Shown here: positions 16,528-24,882 of the stretch, one piece after another
Numbering within the stretch: position 1 is the stretch's first letter
Layout of the letters: every line of letters starts with the position of its first letter
NCBI RefSeq assembly: GCF_000294495.1
Contig: NC_018526.1
Span: forward strand, 1,364,001-1,428,000
Reading direction: 5' to 3'
Length of the DNA: 64,000 nt
From: Streptococcus suis S735
GTDB lineage: Bacteria > Bacillota > Bacilli > Lactobacillales > Streptococcaceae
Notes under the pieces: generated by a model
The model's input: only the letters and a program-made list of their open reading frames with translations
Databases searched by the model: none
Told to the model about the DNA's origin: nothing
Made by a program: the position numbers and the translations under genes

Positions 16528-17137
16528 AATAGCTTTCCAAAATCTGATCAATTTTAGCCATTGCCTCTTCAAAAATAACCTGAGACTGACTTGGATCGGC
16601 AGATTGCCCTTCGATAAAGACCTGATGAATGTCTTCAAATCCAAGAAACTCAAAGATAGACTTGATATATTGGGCAGCTGGATCTTGACCTGCATAAACA
16701 CCACCATTGGACTGGATGTGCAACAATTTTTTGCCCTTGACCAGACCGATAGAGCCCTCAGGTCCATACTTGAATGTCAGTCCTGCAACGTTAATGGTAT
16801 TGATCCATGACACTAATTGACTTGGCACATTGAGGTTCCAAAGGGGATTGACCACGACAATCTTATCTGCTGCAAGAAATTGTTGGGTCAAGGCATTGTA
16901 GCGGCCCAACTGCTCTGCTTGTTCAGGGCTGATAGCTTCGCCTCTTTTAGCTGCTCCCATAGCCTCTAACAAGGGCTTATCCAAAGCTGGTATTTGGTCC
17001 TCAAAGACATCTACTATTTCAATCCGATCTTCTGGGTGCAAACTGGCGTACCGTGTTTGAAACTCTTCCAAAGCCCGCAAGGCGTAGGACTTTTGTGCGT
17101 CAAGTGGGTGGGCTTTTACGATTAATAGATTTGCCAT
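16526..17137 (-). CDS. azoR: FMN-dependent NADH-azoreductase (AcpD/AzoR family)
   Basis: A 203-residue flavodoxin-fold quinone/azo reductase. It begins MANLLIVKAHPLDAQKSYAL, with the phosphate loop of FMN at residues 9-18. The motif VVVNPLWNLNVPSQLVSWINTI and the HIQSNGGVYAGQDP segment are typical of AzoR. It uses NADH to reduce quinones and azo dyes, probably in detoxification. AAAGGAG-like sequence precedes the ATG. It is a single gene, convergent with the channel gene. Confidence 0.9.
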   Translation of the reverse strand: MANLLIVKAHPLDAQKSYALRALEEFQTRYASLHPEDRIEIVDVFEDQIPALDKPLLEAMGAAKRGEAISPEQAEQLGRYNALTQQFLAADKIVVVNPLWNLNVPSQLVSWINTINVAGLTFKYGPEGSIGLVKGKKLLHIQSNGGVYAGQDPAAQYIKSIFEFLGFEDIHQVFIEGQSADPSQSQVIFEEAMAKIDQILESY

Positions 17138-17230
17138 TGGTTCTCTCCTTTGTTATCCGTTATTACTAATTATTGATAAATATATTCTACTCTTTTTGAT
17201 TTGAAATTCAAATCATTTGCTCGAAGCAAA

Positions 17231-17256
17231 AGGCTGGTCTCCCAGCCTCTGCTTTT
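17231..17256. terminator. Terminator between GNAT gene and azoR
   Basis: Perfect stem AGGCTGG (17231-17237) / CCAGCCT (17242-17248), with TTTTGC on the minus side and GCTTTTTT on the plus side. It follows the GNAT gene stop at 17270. Confidence 0.75.
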
Positions 17257-17269
17257 TTAGATTGTTTTA

Positions 17270-17677
17270 TTATTTTAAATAGGTGTAAGCGACACAGTCC
17301 AGGCTATCAACGGCTGTAAAGCCAATTGCCTCATAGAAAGACCGTGTTTTCTCAGTATTGTCCGTCAAGAGATGAAGCTGATAAATACCCGGAAAGTGGG
17401 TAACGGCCTGCTCCAAAAGCTGACGCCCAATTCCTCGTCGCTGATAGGTTGGTAGGACCAAGATGTCCTGAATAAAAACGATTGAATGCCCGTCGCCAAC
17501 TGCTCGCAAGAGACCCACTAGACGGTCACCGTCAAAGGTAGCAAGAACGAGCAGACTATGTTCCAAGGCCTTCTCTAGCATTTCTGGACGGCTAGTATAT
17601 CCTGTCCAACCTACAGAAGCATAGACGTCAAGGACAGCTTGAAAATCGAGTTGAGGATTTTGTTTGTAAGTAATCAT
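17270..17677 (-). CDS. GNAT family N-acetyltransferase
   Basis: A 135-residue acetyl-CoA-dependent acetyltransferase. The acetyl-CoA loop is visible in ILVLPTYQRRGIGRQLLEQA (Q/R-x-x-G-x-G), and the C-terminal FYEAIGF is the usual end of the fold. The substrate cannot be inferred. AAAGGAG precedes the ATG. It stands alone between terminators. Confidence 0.85.
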   Translation of the reverse strand: MITYKQNPQLDFQAVLDVYASVGWTGYTSRPEMLEKALEHSLLVLATFDGDRLVGLLRAVGDGHSIVFIQDILVLPTYQRRGIGRQLLEQAVTHFPGIYQLHLLTDNTEKTRSFYEAIGFTAVDSLDCVAYTYLK

Positions 17678-17788
17678 GTCTTTCTCCTTTGTATTGTTTT
17701 TTAGAATACAAAGGCTTTGTCCATTGTTAAAACGCCCATGGTCTTTCCTCCTGTTTTGCTACATTTAGTATAACAAAAACTGCTCCAA

Positions 17789-18391
17789 TTATGAAGCAGT
17801 TTTGTAACGACGATAAAAATAATAGAGACTCAAGGTTATGACAGATGTACCAAACAAAATCAGCACAAGGATAGATAGGGTTGGTGAGCCTAATAGACTA
17901 ACTAGCAGCAATAACCCACCAATAATGAAGAGATAGCCTGACTGCTTTCTTCCCTTTCGTTCTATTTCATTGGTCTTGCTATCCAATTCCTCCTTGGGTA
18001 AATAATTCCCTATTACCATATAGCCGATAGCCAGCAGTCCAATGACAAGCCTACGGTAATCCAATTCTCCGCCTAAATTATACCAGAGTAAAGAAACTTG
18101 AATGATGAGAGCCAGTAGCGGAAAAAGCCATTTGAACACTCGAATGACTGGTGTTTTCCCTATCCCTTTCACATCATAAAGCACACAAATAAATAGGTGA
18201 ACACAAAAGAATAGTAGCGGTGTCAAAATTGTCACCATATACTTAGCCATAGAGCCATTTGGCTCACCATTTACGCCAAAATGCGTTACCATGGTATCTG
18301 GCAATGCTCCATAGTAATAAATCGTCAATAAAGCAATCAGTAGGAATATACCAGAAGTTGCAAATAAGGTTTTTATGTCAATTTTCTTCAT
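17789..18391 (-). CDS. SdpI/DUF1648 family membrane protein
   Basis: A 200-residue integral membrane protein with about six hydrophobic helices. The DUF1648 motif ALPDTMVTHFGVNGEPNGSM near the N-terminus marks the SdpI-like immunity-protein family. The start at 18391 (MKKIDIKTL) follows GGAGGG and lies inside the end of the ArsR-type gene (14-nt overlap); the longer ORF has no ribosome site. Pairing with an autorepressor mirrors Bacillus sdpR-sdpI, where SdpI protects against the SdpC toxin and titrates SdpR. No sdpABC toxin genes are in the window, so the ligand is unknown. Confidence 0.82.
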   Translation of the reverse strand: MKKIDIKTLFATSGIFLLIALLTIYYYGALPDTMVTHFGVNGEPNGSMAKYMVTILTPLLFFCVHLFICVLYDVKGIGKTPVIRVFKWLFPLLALIIQVSLLWYNLGGELDYRRLVIGLLAIGYMVIGNYLPKEELDSKTNEIERKGRKQSGYLFIIGGLLLLVSLLGSPTLSILVLILFGTSVITLSLYYFYRRYKTAS

Positions 18392-18656
18392 CTTGTTGCC
18401 CTCCAAAACTTGCAATCCAAACCAAGACTTCTTCAAAGACCGTATAGTTTAGACGATAATAAATAAAATTTTTCTGCTTTTCCTCCAAAATTAATCCAGC
18501 TTTTTTCAAAGTGGATAAATGATGAGAAACTGTTGCTCCTGTTAATTGAAATTGTTCTACAATTTCCCCAGCAGACTTCGGCCCCGACTTAAGACTATCT
18601 AGAATTTGCCTACGAATAGGAGCAGAAATTGCCTTCAAGGTTTCAGACAATCCCAT
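18378..18656 (-). CDS. sdpR: ArsR/SdpR family autorepressor
   Basis: A 92-residue winged-helix regulator: MGLSETLKAISAPIRRQILDSLK, then the recognition helix TGATVSHHLSTLKKAGLI and wing FIYYRLN. It lacks the metal-binding Cys box of ArsR/SmtB, which fits the SdpR subgroup. AAGGAGG lies before the ATG. A perfect 24-bp palindrome at 18676-18699, just after its -10 box, is the likely self-operator. It is translationally coupled to the SdpI-like gene. Confidence 0.86.
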   Translation of the reverse strand: MGLSETLKAISAPIRRQILDSLKSGPKSAGEIVEQFQLTGATVSHHLSTLKKAGLILEEKQKNFIYYRLNYTVFEEVLVWIASFGGQQDEEN

Positions 18657-18675
18657 AATAAGCCTCCTTGTCCAT

Positions 18676-18728
18676 CTATTTAGAAATATTTCTAAATAGA
18701 ATTATACTCTGTTTTTATTGTTTGTCAA
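18676..18728 (-). promoter_or_regulatory. sdpR promoter and 24-bp palindromic operator
   Basis: On the minus strand, TTGACA (18723-18728) and TATAAT (18701-18706) are spaced 16 bp. The 24-bp stretch 18676-18699 (CTATTTAGAAAT plus its exact reverse complement) is perfectly symmetric and covers the transcription start. A further half-site TTTCTAAATAG lies at 18746-18756 upstream. Confidence 0.8.
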
Positions 18729-18767
18729 GAACTATTTCGATTATTTTCTAAATAGATTTCAAAAAAA

Positions 18768-18790
18768 ACAGACCACTCTTTATGGTCTGT
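18768..18790 (-). terminator. Terminator after cshA
   Basis: Minus-strand stem ACAGACCA-loop-TGGTCTGT followed by an eight-T run, 11 nt after the cshA stop. Confidence 0.85.
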
Positions 18791-18800
18791 CAAATCCGGC

Positions 18801-20345
18801 TTATCTCTCCCCTTTATTGCGAATCACAAAGCCTGTTTTCTTTTCACTTGATGTGCGTTGGTGTGGTTTTTTGTTGTCTTGACGGCGGTTATCGCGCTTG
18901 AACTTGTCATCGCGACGGTTGCGGTCGTTACGATCACCACGGCGTCCTCCGCGATCACGGTCGCGACCTCCACGTCCACCTTTACCCTTGGCTTGACCAG
19001 GTGCAAACTTGAATGGTAATGGTTTTTCTCGCGCAATTTCTACCTCTGGCAGACTTTCTGGATCCTGAACAGTCAAGGTCAATACATAAAGCGCTAACTC
19101 TTCAGGGGTAAATTCAGCCGCTAACTGAATAGCATCTTTCTTGAACTTATCAAAATTGTTACGGATGGTTTCATCCGCCATTTCACGCTCAATCTTCTTC
19201 AAAGCAACTTTTTTCTTGGCTTCAAAGGCCTCTTCAGCTGTCGCTGGCTTGAGCCCTTTCATGCGTTTCTTGGTCAAATCTTCGATAATAGCCAAGTAGC
19301 CCATCTCGTTTGGCGAAACAAAGGTAATAGACTGACCTGATTGACCCGCACGACCTGTACGACCGATACGGTGAACATAGCTTTCTGGATCCTGTGGAAT
19401 ATCGTAGTTATAGACATGCGTTACACCAGAAATATCCAAACCACGCGCCGCAACGTCCGTCGCAACGAGGACATCAATCTGGTCATTTTTAAAGTCACGA
19501 ATAACACGAAGACGCTTATTCTGATCCAAATCTCCGTGGATACCCTCTGCACGGAAGCCACGCAGTTTCAAACCACGAGTCAATTCATCAACACGGCGCT
19601 TAGTACGACCGAAGACGATAGACAATTCTGGCTGGTCAACGTCCATGAGGCGTGTCATGGTGTCGAATTTTTCATGTTCTTTGACACGAAGATAATATTG
19701 GTCAACATTGACATTAGTCAATTCCTTTGCTGCAATCTTAACGTGCTCAGGCTCTTTCATGAATTTGACACCAATACGCTTGATTGGCTCTGGCATGGTT
19801 GCAGAAAACAGAAGAGTTTGACGGCTTTCTGGCACACGTTCGATGATGGCTTCAATATCATCCAAGAAGCCCATGTTGAGCATTTCATCAGCCTCATCAA
19901 GAATAAGGGTTTCAACACCGTCAAGCTTGAGAGCTTTACGTTTGATCAAGTCCAAGAGACGACCAGGTGTACCAACAACAATGTGAGCACCAGAACGAAG
20001 GGCCTTGATTTGTTTTTCAATGCTAGAACCACCGTAAACAGAGCGAACTTTTACTCCTTTTTCACGACCAAATTTGAAAAGCTCTTCCTGACTCTGCACC
20101 GCCAACTCACGCGTTGGGGCGATAATCAAGGATTGAATTGCTTGATTGTTTGTATCAATCTTGTTGAGGGTTGGCAAACCAAAGGCTGCAGTTTTCCCTG
20201 TCCCCGTCTGCGCTTGACCAATCACATCTTTTCCTTCCAGAGCAAGCGGAATGGTCTGCTCCTGGATTGGTGACGGCGTTTCAAAACCAGCCTTCTCAAC
20301 GGCAAGCAAAATATCTTCTGATAATTGTAAATCTGTAAATTTCAA
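18801..20345 (-). CDS. cshA: DEAD-box RNA helicase CshA
   Basis: A 514-residue ATP-dependent RNA helicase for ribosome assembly, mRNA decay and cold growth. Visible motifs are Q (FETPSPIQEQ), I (AQTGTGKT), Ia (PTRELA), Ib (TPGR), II (DEAD), III (SAT), IV (IVFGRT), V (ARGLD) and VI (HRIGRTGR). The last ~75 residues are a basic Arg/Gly/Asp tail for RNA binding. The start is TTG at 20345: the family N-terminus MKFTDLQLSEDIL begins exactly there and no in-frame ATG fits. A long leader with a hairpin at 20405-20428 precedes it. Confidence 0.95.
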   Translation of the reverse strand: MKFTDLQLSEDILLAVEKAGFETPSPIQEQTIPLALEGKDVIGQAQTGTGKTAAFGLPTLNKIDTNNQAIQSLIIAPTRELAVQSQEELFKFGREKGVKVRSVYGGSSIEKQIKALRSGAHIVVGTPGRLLDLIKRKALKLDGVETLILDEADEMLNMGFLDDIEAIIERVPESRQTLLFSATMPEPIKRIGVKFMKEPEHVKIAAKELTNVNVDQYYLRVKEHEKFDTMTRLMDVDQPELSIVFGRTKRRVDELTRGLKLRGFRAEGIHGDLDQNKRLRVIRDFKNDQIDVLVATDVAARGLDISGVTHVYNYDIPQDPESYVHRIGRTGRAGQSGQSITFVSPNEMGYLAIIEDLTKKRMKGLKPATAEEAFEAKKKVALKKIEREMADETIRNNFDKFKKDAIQLAAEFTPEELALYVLTLTVQDPESLPEVEIAREKPLPFKFAPGQAKGKGGRGGRDRDRGGRRGDRNDRNRRDDKFKRDNRRQDNKKPHQRTSSEKKTGFVIRNKGER

Positions 20346-20606
20346 TGTATTCTCTTTTCTAAAAGGCAGTGCGAAGCTACCTTATCTAACTTTTTTGTAA
20401 CAAGATATCAGGGTCGAACCACTGATATTGGATTTGCAACTTACCAAGTATAACACAATCTAACAATAATAGTTAATATTTACCTTTAAAAAGTCAATAA
20501 TACGTTTTCATGAGGAGTCCATCATTTTATAGACATTTGAATTAGCTTTGATACATCGATACTTTCGGTTTGCCCTACTCTAGTACCAGCTCCTTGTCTG
20601 AAAGTT
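20346..20606 (-). promoter_or_regulatory. Long 5' leader and promoter zone of cshA
   Basis: On the minus strand a TATACT box lies near 20450, about 100 nt before the TTG start. The leader contains a 7-bp hairpin, ATATCAG (20405-20411) / CTGATAT (20422-20428). Long structured leaders are usual for cold-induced helicases, but this hairpin was not tested. 20470-20606 shows nothing further that I can name. Confidence 0.4.
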
Positions 20607-20710
20607 ATACTCTTCGAAAATCAAAATCAGACGTTGTTGACTTGATTTGATGAACTTCAGTTCTATCTGCATCTGCGTCGCCTAGTCTGTTTTTGATTTT
20701 CATTGAGTAT
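20607..20710. repeat. RUP-like 104-bp mobile repeat (MITE), copy 1
   Basis: The ends are ATACTCTTCGAAAATCAAAA and the inverse of ATACTCAATGAAAATCAAAA, imperfect 20-bp terminal inverted repeats beginning at TA. Internal sequence (GATAGAACTG-x-AGTTCATCAA in the other orientation) is shared with copy 2 at 25966-26069, which is inverted relative to this one. Both copies are 104 bp. It resembles pneumococcal RUP elements, thought to be mobilised by IS630-Spn1 transposase. Confidence 0.8.
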
Positions 20711-20732
20711 TAATTCATTCGACTATAAGAAA

Positions 20733-20770
20733 AGAGAAACCTAGTTATACATGCACAACTAGGTTTCTCT
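20733..20770 (-). terminator. Terminator after the YitT-family gene
   Basis: 14-bp stem AGAGAAACCTAGTT (20733-20746) / AACTAGGTTTCTCT (20757-20770), followed on the minus strand by TTTCTTATAG. Confidence 0.8.
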
Positions 20771-20777
20771 TGTATTT

Positions 20778-21371
20778 TTATTTATGATTATTCTTTTTCA
20801 ATGCTTGCAAGAACCAGTCCAAACTTTTACTGATAATGACAACCATTACCAATGTCCAAAATGTTTTTACAAGCCCAATTTTAAAAGCCAAAGGAGTTAC
20901 CACAAATACATCAAAAATGAGAATAACGGTGGAAATCTTCCATTTGAAATATTTATTACACAACAATGCAATAATATCACTTCCTGCCGTGGACCCGTTT
21001 CCATAAATGACTAGAGCCATTGATAAACCTGTCACCAATCCCGCCAAGAGAGCAGAGGGAATCAGGGGCAACCATTTTATTTGCAGAAAAGTCGTATAAT
21101 GCATGGTTAAGGACATAGTAGCAACCGCTAAGAAAGTATAGAAAACCGTTAACTTACTCAAAAAGCGATAGGCTAATACAATCAAAATCCCATTCAAAAC
21201 AAAACTGGACAGACTTGTTTCAATCCCTGTCGTATAAAACAAAAGTAGGGTAACACCAGTAATCCCACCTTCGCCAAATTCATGTGGAATGATGAGCATA
21301 TTCAAAACAAGGGCATATAGGATTGCCCCAAAACATATCAATAAGCAGTCTCTCCATTTTATCTGCGTCAT
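20778..21371 (-). CDS. YitT family membrane protein without the C-terminal soluble domain
   Basis: A 197-residue protein with five or six hydrophobic helices and the YitT motifs LNMLIIPHEFGEGGITGVTL and GNGSTAGSDIIALL. Typical YitT proteins are about 280 residues and end in a DUF2179 domain; this one stops after the membrane part (SLDWFLQALKKNNHK). The stop is followed at once by a strong terminator, so the short form looks natural rather than interrupted. Function is unknown; transport has been proposed for the family. GAGGAGAG precedes the ATG. Confidence 0.82.
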   Translation of the reverse strand: MTQIKWRDCLLICFGAILYALVLNMLIIPHEFGEGGITGVTLLLFYTTGIETSLSSFVLNGILIVLAYRFLSKLTVFYTFLAVATMSLTMHYTTFLQIKWLPLIPSALLAGLVTGLSMALVIYGNGSTAGSDIIALLCNKYFKWKISTVILIFDVFVVTPLAFKIGLVKTFWTLVMVVIISKSLDWFLQALKKNNHK

Positions 21372-21414
21372 ATTCTCTCCTCACAAACAGTCCACCTTAG
21401 TATATCAAAAAAAG

Positions 21415-21438
21415 CAGAAAGCGGATAGCCACTTTCTG
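21415..21438 (-). terminator. Terminator after the PH-domain gene
   Basis: Minus-strand CAGAAAGTGG-CTAT-CCGCTTTCTG (one G-U pair), followed by CTTTTTTTGA. Confidence 0.8.
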
Positions 21439-21448
21439 TACTTTTTTC

Positions 21449-21832
21449 CTATTTTCCTAAGACAGCTGAAGCCAGAGCTTTTTGAATAGCAATGACACTC
21501 TTATCGCTCTTAAACTGAAGAATTTCAGCAGGTTCAACAGCCGATGAAATCCATATTTTCAGCTCAGCATCTAAGTCAAAATGACCAGAGGTTTCTACCG
21601 TAAAACGTGAAATCGAGCGGTAAGGAATCGATTTATAAGATACCTTTTTCCCAGTCATTCCTTGCTTATCGACCAAAATCAATCGATATTCTGTAAAAAC
21701 AATCAGATCACGAACCAGACTAAATGCCATCTCAACCTGTTCATTATCCAGTAGAACATGCTCCAATTCCTGTTCAATCTTATCATTATCCATTTGCGAG
21801 GCATTGCCTAGTAAACCTGAAAATAGTCCCAT
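21449..21832 (-). CDS. Bacterial PH-domain protein (DUF1696-like)
   Basis: A 127-residue soluble protein, MGLFSGLLGNASQMDNDKIE, then a single PH-like fold with FTEYRLILVDKQGMTGKKVSYKSIPYRSISRF. This is the hallmark of the bPH_1 (DUF1696) family. The start at 21832 is chosen for its AAAGGAG site; the upstream in-frame extension has none. Function unknown; family members are often stress-linked. It is transcribed alone. Confidence 0.83.
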   Translation of the reverse strand: MGLFSGLLGNASQMDNDKIEQELEHVLLDNEQVEMAFSLVRDLIVFTEYRLILVDKQGMTGKKVSYKSIPYRSISRFTVETSGHFDLDAELKIWISSAVEPAEILQFKSDKSVIAIQKALASAVLGK

Positions 21833-21922
21833 AATATGACTCCTTTGGTATTTTTCTATAGTATAACACAAAAAGCTACTAGTTGACTATCTTAGGCACT
21901 AGGTCTTTACCAAACATGAGAA

Positions 21923-24499
21923 TTACTCGCTTACCTTTGCTTCCTTATCAACTTCTTTAGGTTGATTGTTCTCAATACTGCCACCTTCAACTGCTGGAAA
22001 ATGTTCTGCAATCGCAGATGGGATCTTCTGATCATTTAGATTTAATTCTTCCTTCGGAATGTGATTTTCACTCACATCAATTGTTTTCAAAGTCTTATTC
22101 GGCTCTGTAATGGCAAGTGTTTCAATATCATTTTTTGAAGCATTCAGGTCTTCTAAGGCTTTGTAATCATTGACTCCTTCTAAATTCTTCAATTGATTAT
22201 CTGCAACATTTAATCGAACAACCGATTCTTGTTTACCCTCTATTTCCAAAGTCTTAATTTGATTCCCCTCTACATCCAGATTTACTAATTTTTCATTTTC
22301 TTCTATCCCTTGTAATTCAGTAATCTTATTATTCTTAAGAGTAAGACTAGTTAAATTTGGATTGTTTTTTACAAACTGAAGATCTTTTACATTACTTTCA
22401 TTAGCTGTCAGTTCTTCTAAATTCTCTGTTTTTAGAGTTGATATATCCAATTGAGGATTCTGTGATATATACAAACGGGTTAACTTCTTCTTGTTTTGAA
22501 GCGCAGATAAATCTGTGATACGATTATTATCTAAACTAACAGCTGTCAATTGTGACAAATCTGCTAATGGGGATAAATCCGTCACTTTATTATGATCTAA
22601 ATTTAAAGATTCCAAAGCTTTTAATTTAGCTAGAATAGTGATATCTTCAATGTCATTTCCTGCAGCAGAAACTACTTTTAAGTTTGGAAATTCTTCCAAA
22701 AAGCCCAAATCAGAAACACCATTTTGTGATAAGTCAATTCCCTCTAATGTTGGAATTTCTTTCAAAAATTGATAATCCTTAACGCCTGTGCTAGTCATCC
22801 ATAATTGTTTCAATTTTTTAAATTGCAAGATAGGTTTTACATCATCAATTGGCGTAAAACCAATCCCTAACACTTCAACATTTGGCATCAAGTCCAGACC
22901 GGCTCTCTTTAGCGGATCTTTTCGCTGACCAATATTTAGATATTTTACCGTTTTTAACCACTCTCTCATCTTCTCGGAATCTGTTTCATTAGATGGGAAA
23001 GGAGTATCGGCCGTAGCATGCAAAATATCTTCAATAATCTCATCATCAAAACCTAATTGTTTTAAAGTAGCCATTCCAATTTTATCATGAGCATGTGGGT
23101 CACCGTGAGGGTCTTCGATTGGTTTTCCAACTTCAACTTTCTCAATCAAGATTGTATGAGAATGGTCACCATGAGGGTAAACGAAAGCAGGTCCTGCATC
23201 TGTTTCTATCACCTTGATTTTTGCTTTTGAAACATGCAGGTTTTCGGCTAGGTAGCTCTTTTTAGCTTCTCGTTCTTCTTCTACACTTGAGTTAGGTTTC
23301 CCACCTTCTTGTGGTGACAACGGAATTTCTACATTAACTTGAGTGGAAGTTGACGAATGGTATTCTGCTCTAGCAGTCTCTAAATACTGAGTAGGAATAT
23401 AAGACTCCCACGGACTTCCTATCAAATGACTGTACGGAAGTAAATGAGTATGAGTACCATGGCCAATGAGTAACCCTAACGCTGTTTGACCTTGGACTCC
23501 GCTACCATCAAAAAGGAAACCGTCGCTTGTTGGATAATCAATACCTGGGAAAGCTTTCTTTGAATTAGACTGAGTGGAAGTATGCCCTTTTTCTGTGGTA
23601 GACTTGAGTGGGACGAAATTATTTCTTGTGGTCGGAGTATGCAACGAATGATTATCAAGAACAGTAATCTGTCCCTTTTTTCCAATGGTCTCCCCAGTAT
23701 TTCCTTGTCCGTATTGCAAACTTGATTTCCAAATATAATGATAATGATCTCCATGACGTACCGTATAGCCATTCGCATCTTCAGCCACTACATCCTTCGG
23801 ATCAAATACATAACCATCATCAAAAGTTTGTGATAGCTTCGCTTGCTTTGCGTTGGAATGCGAGCTGGATTGGCTATTCTCAATGTACTCTTTGGGTACC
23901 AGATAGGACCATTTGCTTTCTTTTAAATCCTTATAGAAGATAAAATGTGAATGACCATTATGTTCTAAGACCAGTCCCTCATCCGTTTTTGAAAGAATTT
24001 GACCTTCATTTTCAAAAAGAAATCCATCATCCGTAGGATAATCAACACCAGCTACCCCTTTTTTAGCTTGAGAAGTAGGTTTCTTTTGATTTTTGGTGAG
24101 TTTCTTAGCTTCAGAAATAGAAATTACATTAGCATATTTATCCTTGGGATAGTAGAAGTACTGCTCATTTACTTTTATAATATAACCTTTCTCTAGCTGA
24201 TACTGAATATCTTCTTTATTCAATTTATAATCAGAATCTGGAAGGGTATCTTTTAAAAAGTGTGCCGCATACGGGATCGGACCTTCAAAAAAGTATGACT
24301 CTTCTCCATATAGACGCATATAGCCATTAGATTTAATTTCAGACACTACAATCGTATTTTCATCTACTTTTGAGATATTGCTACTTTGAACATCTTGATG
24401 ATTTATTGCAGTATTCTCTGTTTTTTGGCAACCCGCCAAAAAAAGATGACAAGATAGGATAATGCCTGTCAAGGCAAATAAGGTTGTTTTCTTTTTCAT
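21923..24499 (-). CDS. Histidine-triad and leucine-rich-repeat surface lipoprotein (Slr/Pht-like)
   Basis: An 858-residue surface lipoprotein: signal peptide with lipobox LAGC (Cys24), then Pht-type histidine-triad repeats. Triads HxxHxH are seen at about residues 180-185, 249-254, 347-352 and 443-448, with a variant at 465-471. Each of the first three is followed by the S-x-W/W-x-S plus P-x-x-Y pattern of Pht domains. Residues ~525-825 are about a dozen leucine-rich repeats (VSDLGFLEEFPNLKVVSAAG). The architecture matches streptococcal Slr/Blr internalin-like lipoproteins, linked to zinc acquisition and host interaction. Two AdcR-like boxes upstream imply zinc repression. Confidence 0.88.
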   Translation of the reverse strand: MKKKTTLFALTGIILSCHLFLAGCQKTENTAINHQDVQSSNISKVDENTIVVSEIKSNGYMRLYGEESYFFEGPIPYAAHFLKDTLPDSDYKLNKEDIQYQLEKGYIIKVNEQYFYYPKDKYANVISISEAKKLTKNQKKPTSQAKKGVAGVDYPTDDGFLFENEGQILSKTDEGLVLEHNGHSHFIFYKDLKESKWSYLVPKEYIENSQSSSHSNAKQAKLSQTFDDGYVFDPKDVVAEDANGYTVRHGDHYHYIWKSSLQYGQGNTGETIGKKGQITVLDNHSLHTPTTRNNFVPLKSTTEKGHTSTQSNSKKAFPGIDYPTSDGFLFDGSGVQGQTALGLLIGHGTHTHLLPYSHLIGSPWESYIPTQYLETARAEYHSSTSTQVNVEIPLSPQEGGKPNSSVEEEREAKKSYLAENLHVSKAKIKVIETDAGPAFVYPHGDHSHTILIEKVEVGKPIEDPHGDPHAHDKIGMATLKQLGFDDEIIEDILHATADTPFPSNETDSEKMREWLKTVKYLNIGQRKDPLKRAGLDLMPNVEVLGIGFTPIDDVKPILQFKKLKQLWMTSTGVKDYQFLKEIPTLEGIDLSQNGVSDLGFLEEFPNLKVVSAAGNDIEDITILAKLKALESLNLDHNKVTDLSPLADLSQLTAVSLDNNRITDLSALQNKKKLTRLYISQNPQLDISTLKTENLEELTANESNVKDLQFVKNNPNLTSLTLKNNKITELQGIEENEKLVNLDVEGNQIKTLEIEGKQESVVRLNVADNQLKNLEGVNDYKALEDLNASKNDIETLAITEPNKTLKTIDVSENHIPKEELNLNDQKIPSAIAEHFPAVEGGSIENNQPKEVDKEAKVSE

Positions 24500-24518
24500 T
24501 TTTGTCCTCCTAAGCTCA

Positions 24519-24545
24519 TTAACCAGTTAACAATTAACTAGTATA
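24519..24545 (-). promoter_or_regulatory. AdcR (zinc) operator boxes
   Basis: TTAACCAGTTAA (24519-24530) matches the AdcR consensus TTAACYRGTTAA exactly. A second, degenerate box TTAACTAGTATA follows at 24534-24545. They lie 20-46 bp before the start of the histidine-triad gene, in promoter position. Confidence 0.85.
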
Positions 24546-24826
24546 CATTTTATTTTTGATTTTTGCAAGAAAAAACAACTGACAATGATTGTTCGTGAAT
24601 AAATTTTCCATTCCACGACAAACGCATGAAAAATTTGTTTTATAAACCATATTTTCACGACTGCTGTCAGTTTTTAGTAGAAAAAATGTAATATAATAGC
24701 CTTGGAAATGGGGGTATCCTTGTTAAAGTGCAAGTTTTACAAAAACCTTAAAAAAATGCATACAACAAGAAAATAGTTACATACCTTTTTCTTCATGCGG
24801 ATTGCATGTTTCCATCCCTACGATCA
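24546..24826. other. Intergenic region with no assigned gene
   Basis: About 280 A/T-rich bases between divergent genes. A lone TATAAT lies on the plus strand at 24692-24697 without a convincing -35. No ORF with a ribosome site, no repeat and no terminator-quality hairpin was recognised. Confidence 0.5.
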
Positions 24827-24855
24827 TTGACAAAGCAAACAAACTATAGTATATT
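24827..24855 (+). promoter_or_regulatory. Promoter of the 24883 gene
   Basis: TTGACA (24827-24832) and TATATT (24850-24855) with 17-bp spacing, 28 nt upstream of the start codon; AAAGGAG lies just before the ATG. Confidence 0.75.
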
Positions 24856-24882
24856 AAAAATAGGGAAATAAAAGGAGAATAT

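Noticed and set aside
19341..20273. 310-codon open frame on the plus strand opposite cshA
   Set aside because: It mirrors codon use of the helicase on the other strand, has no ribosome site and no family resemblance.
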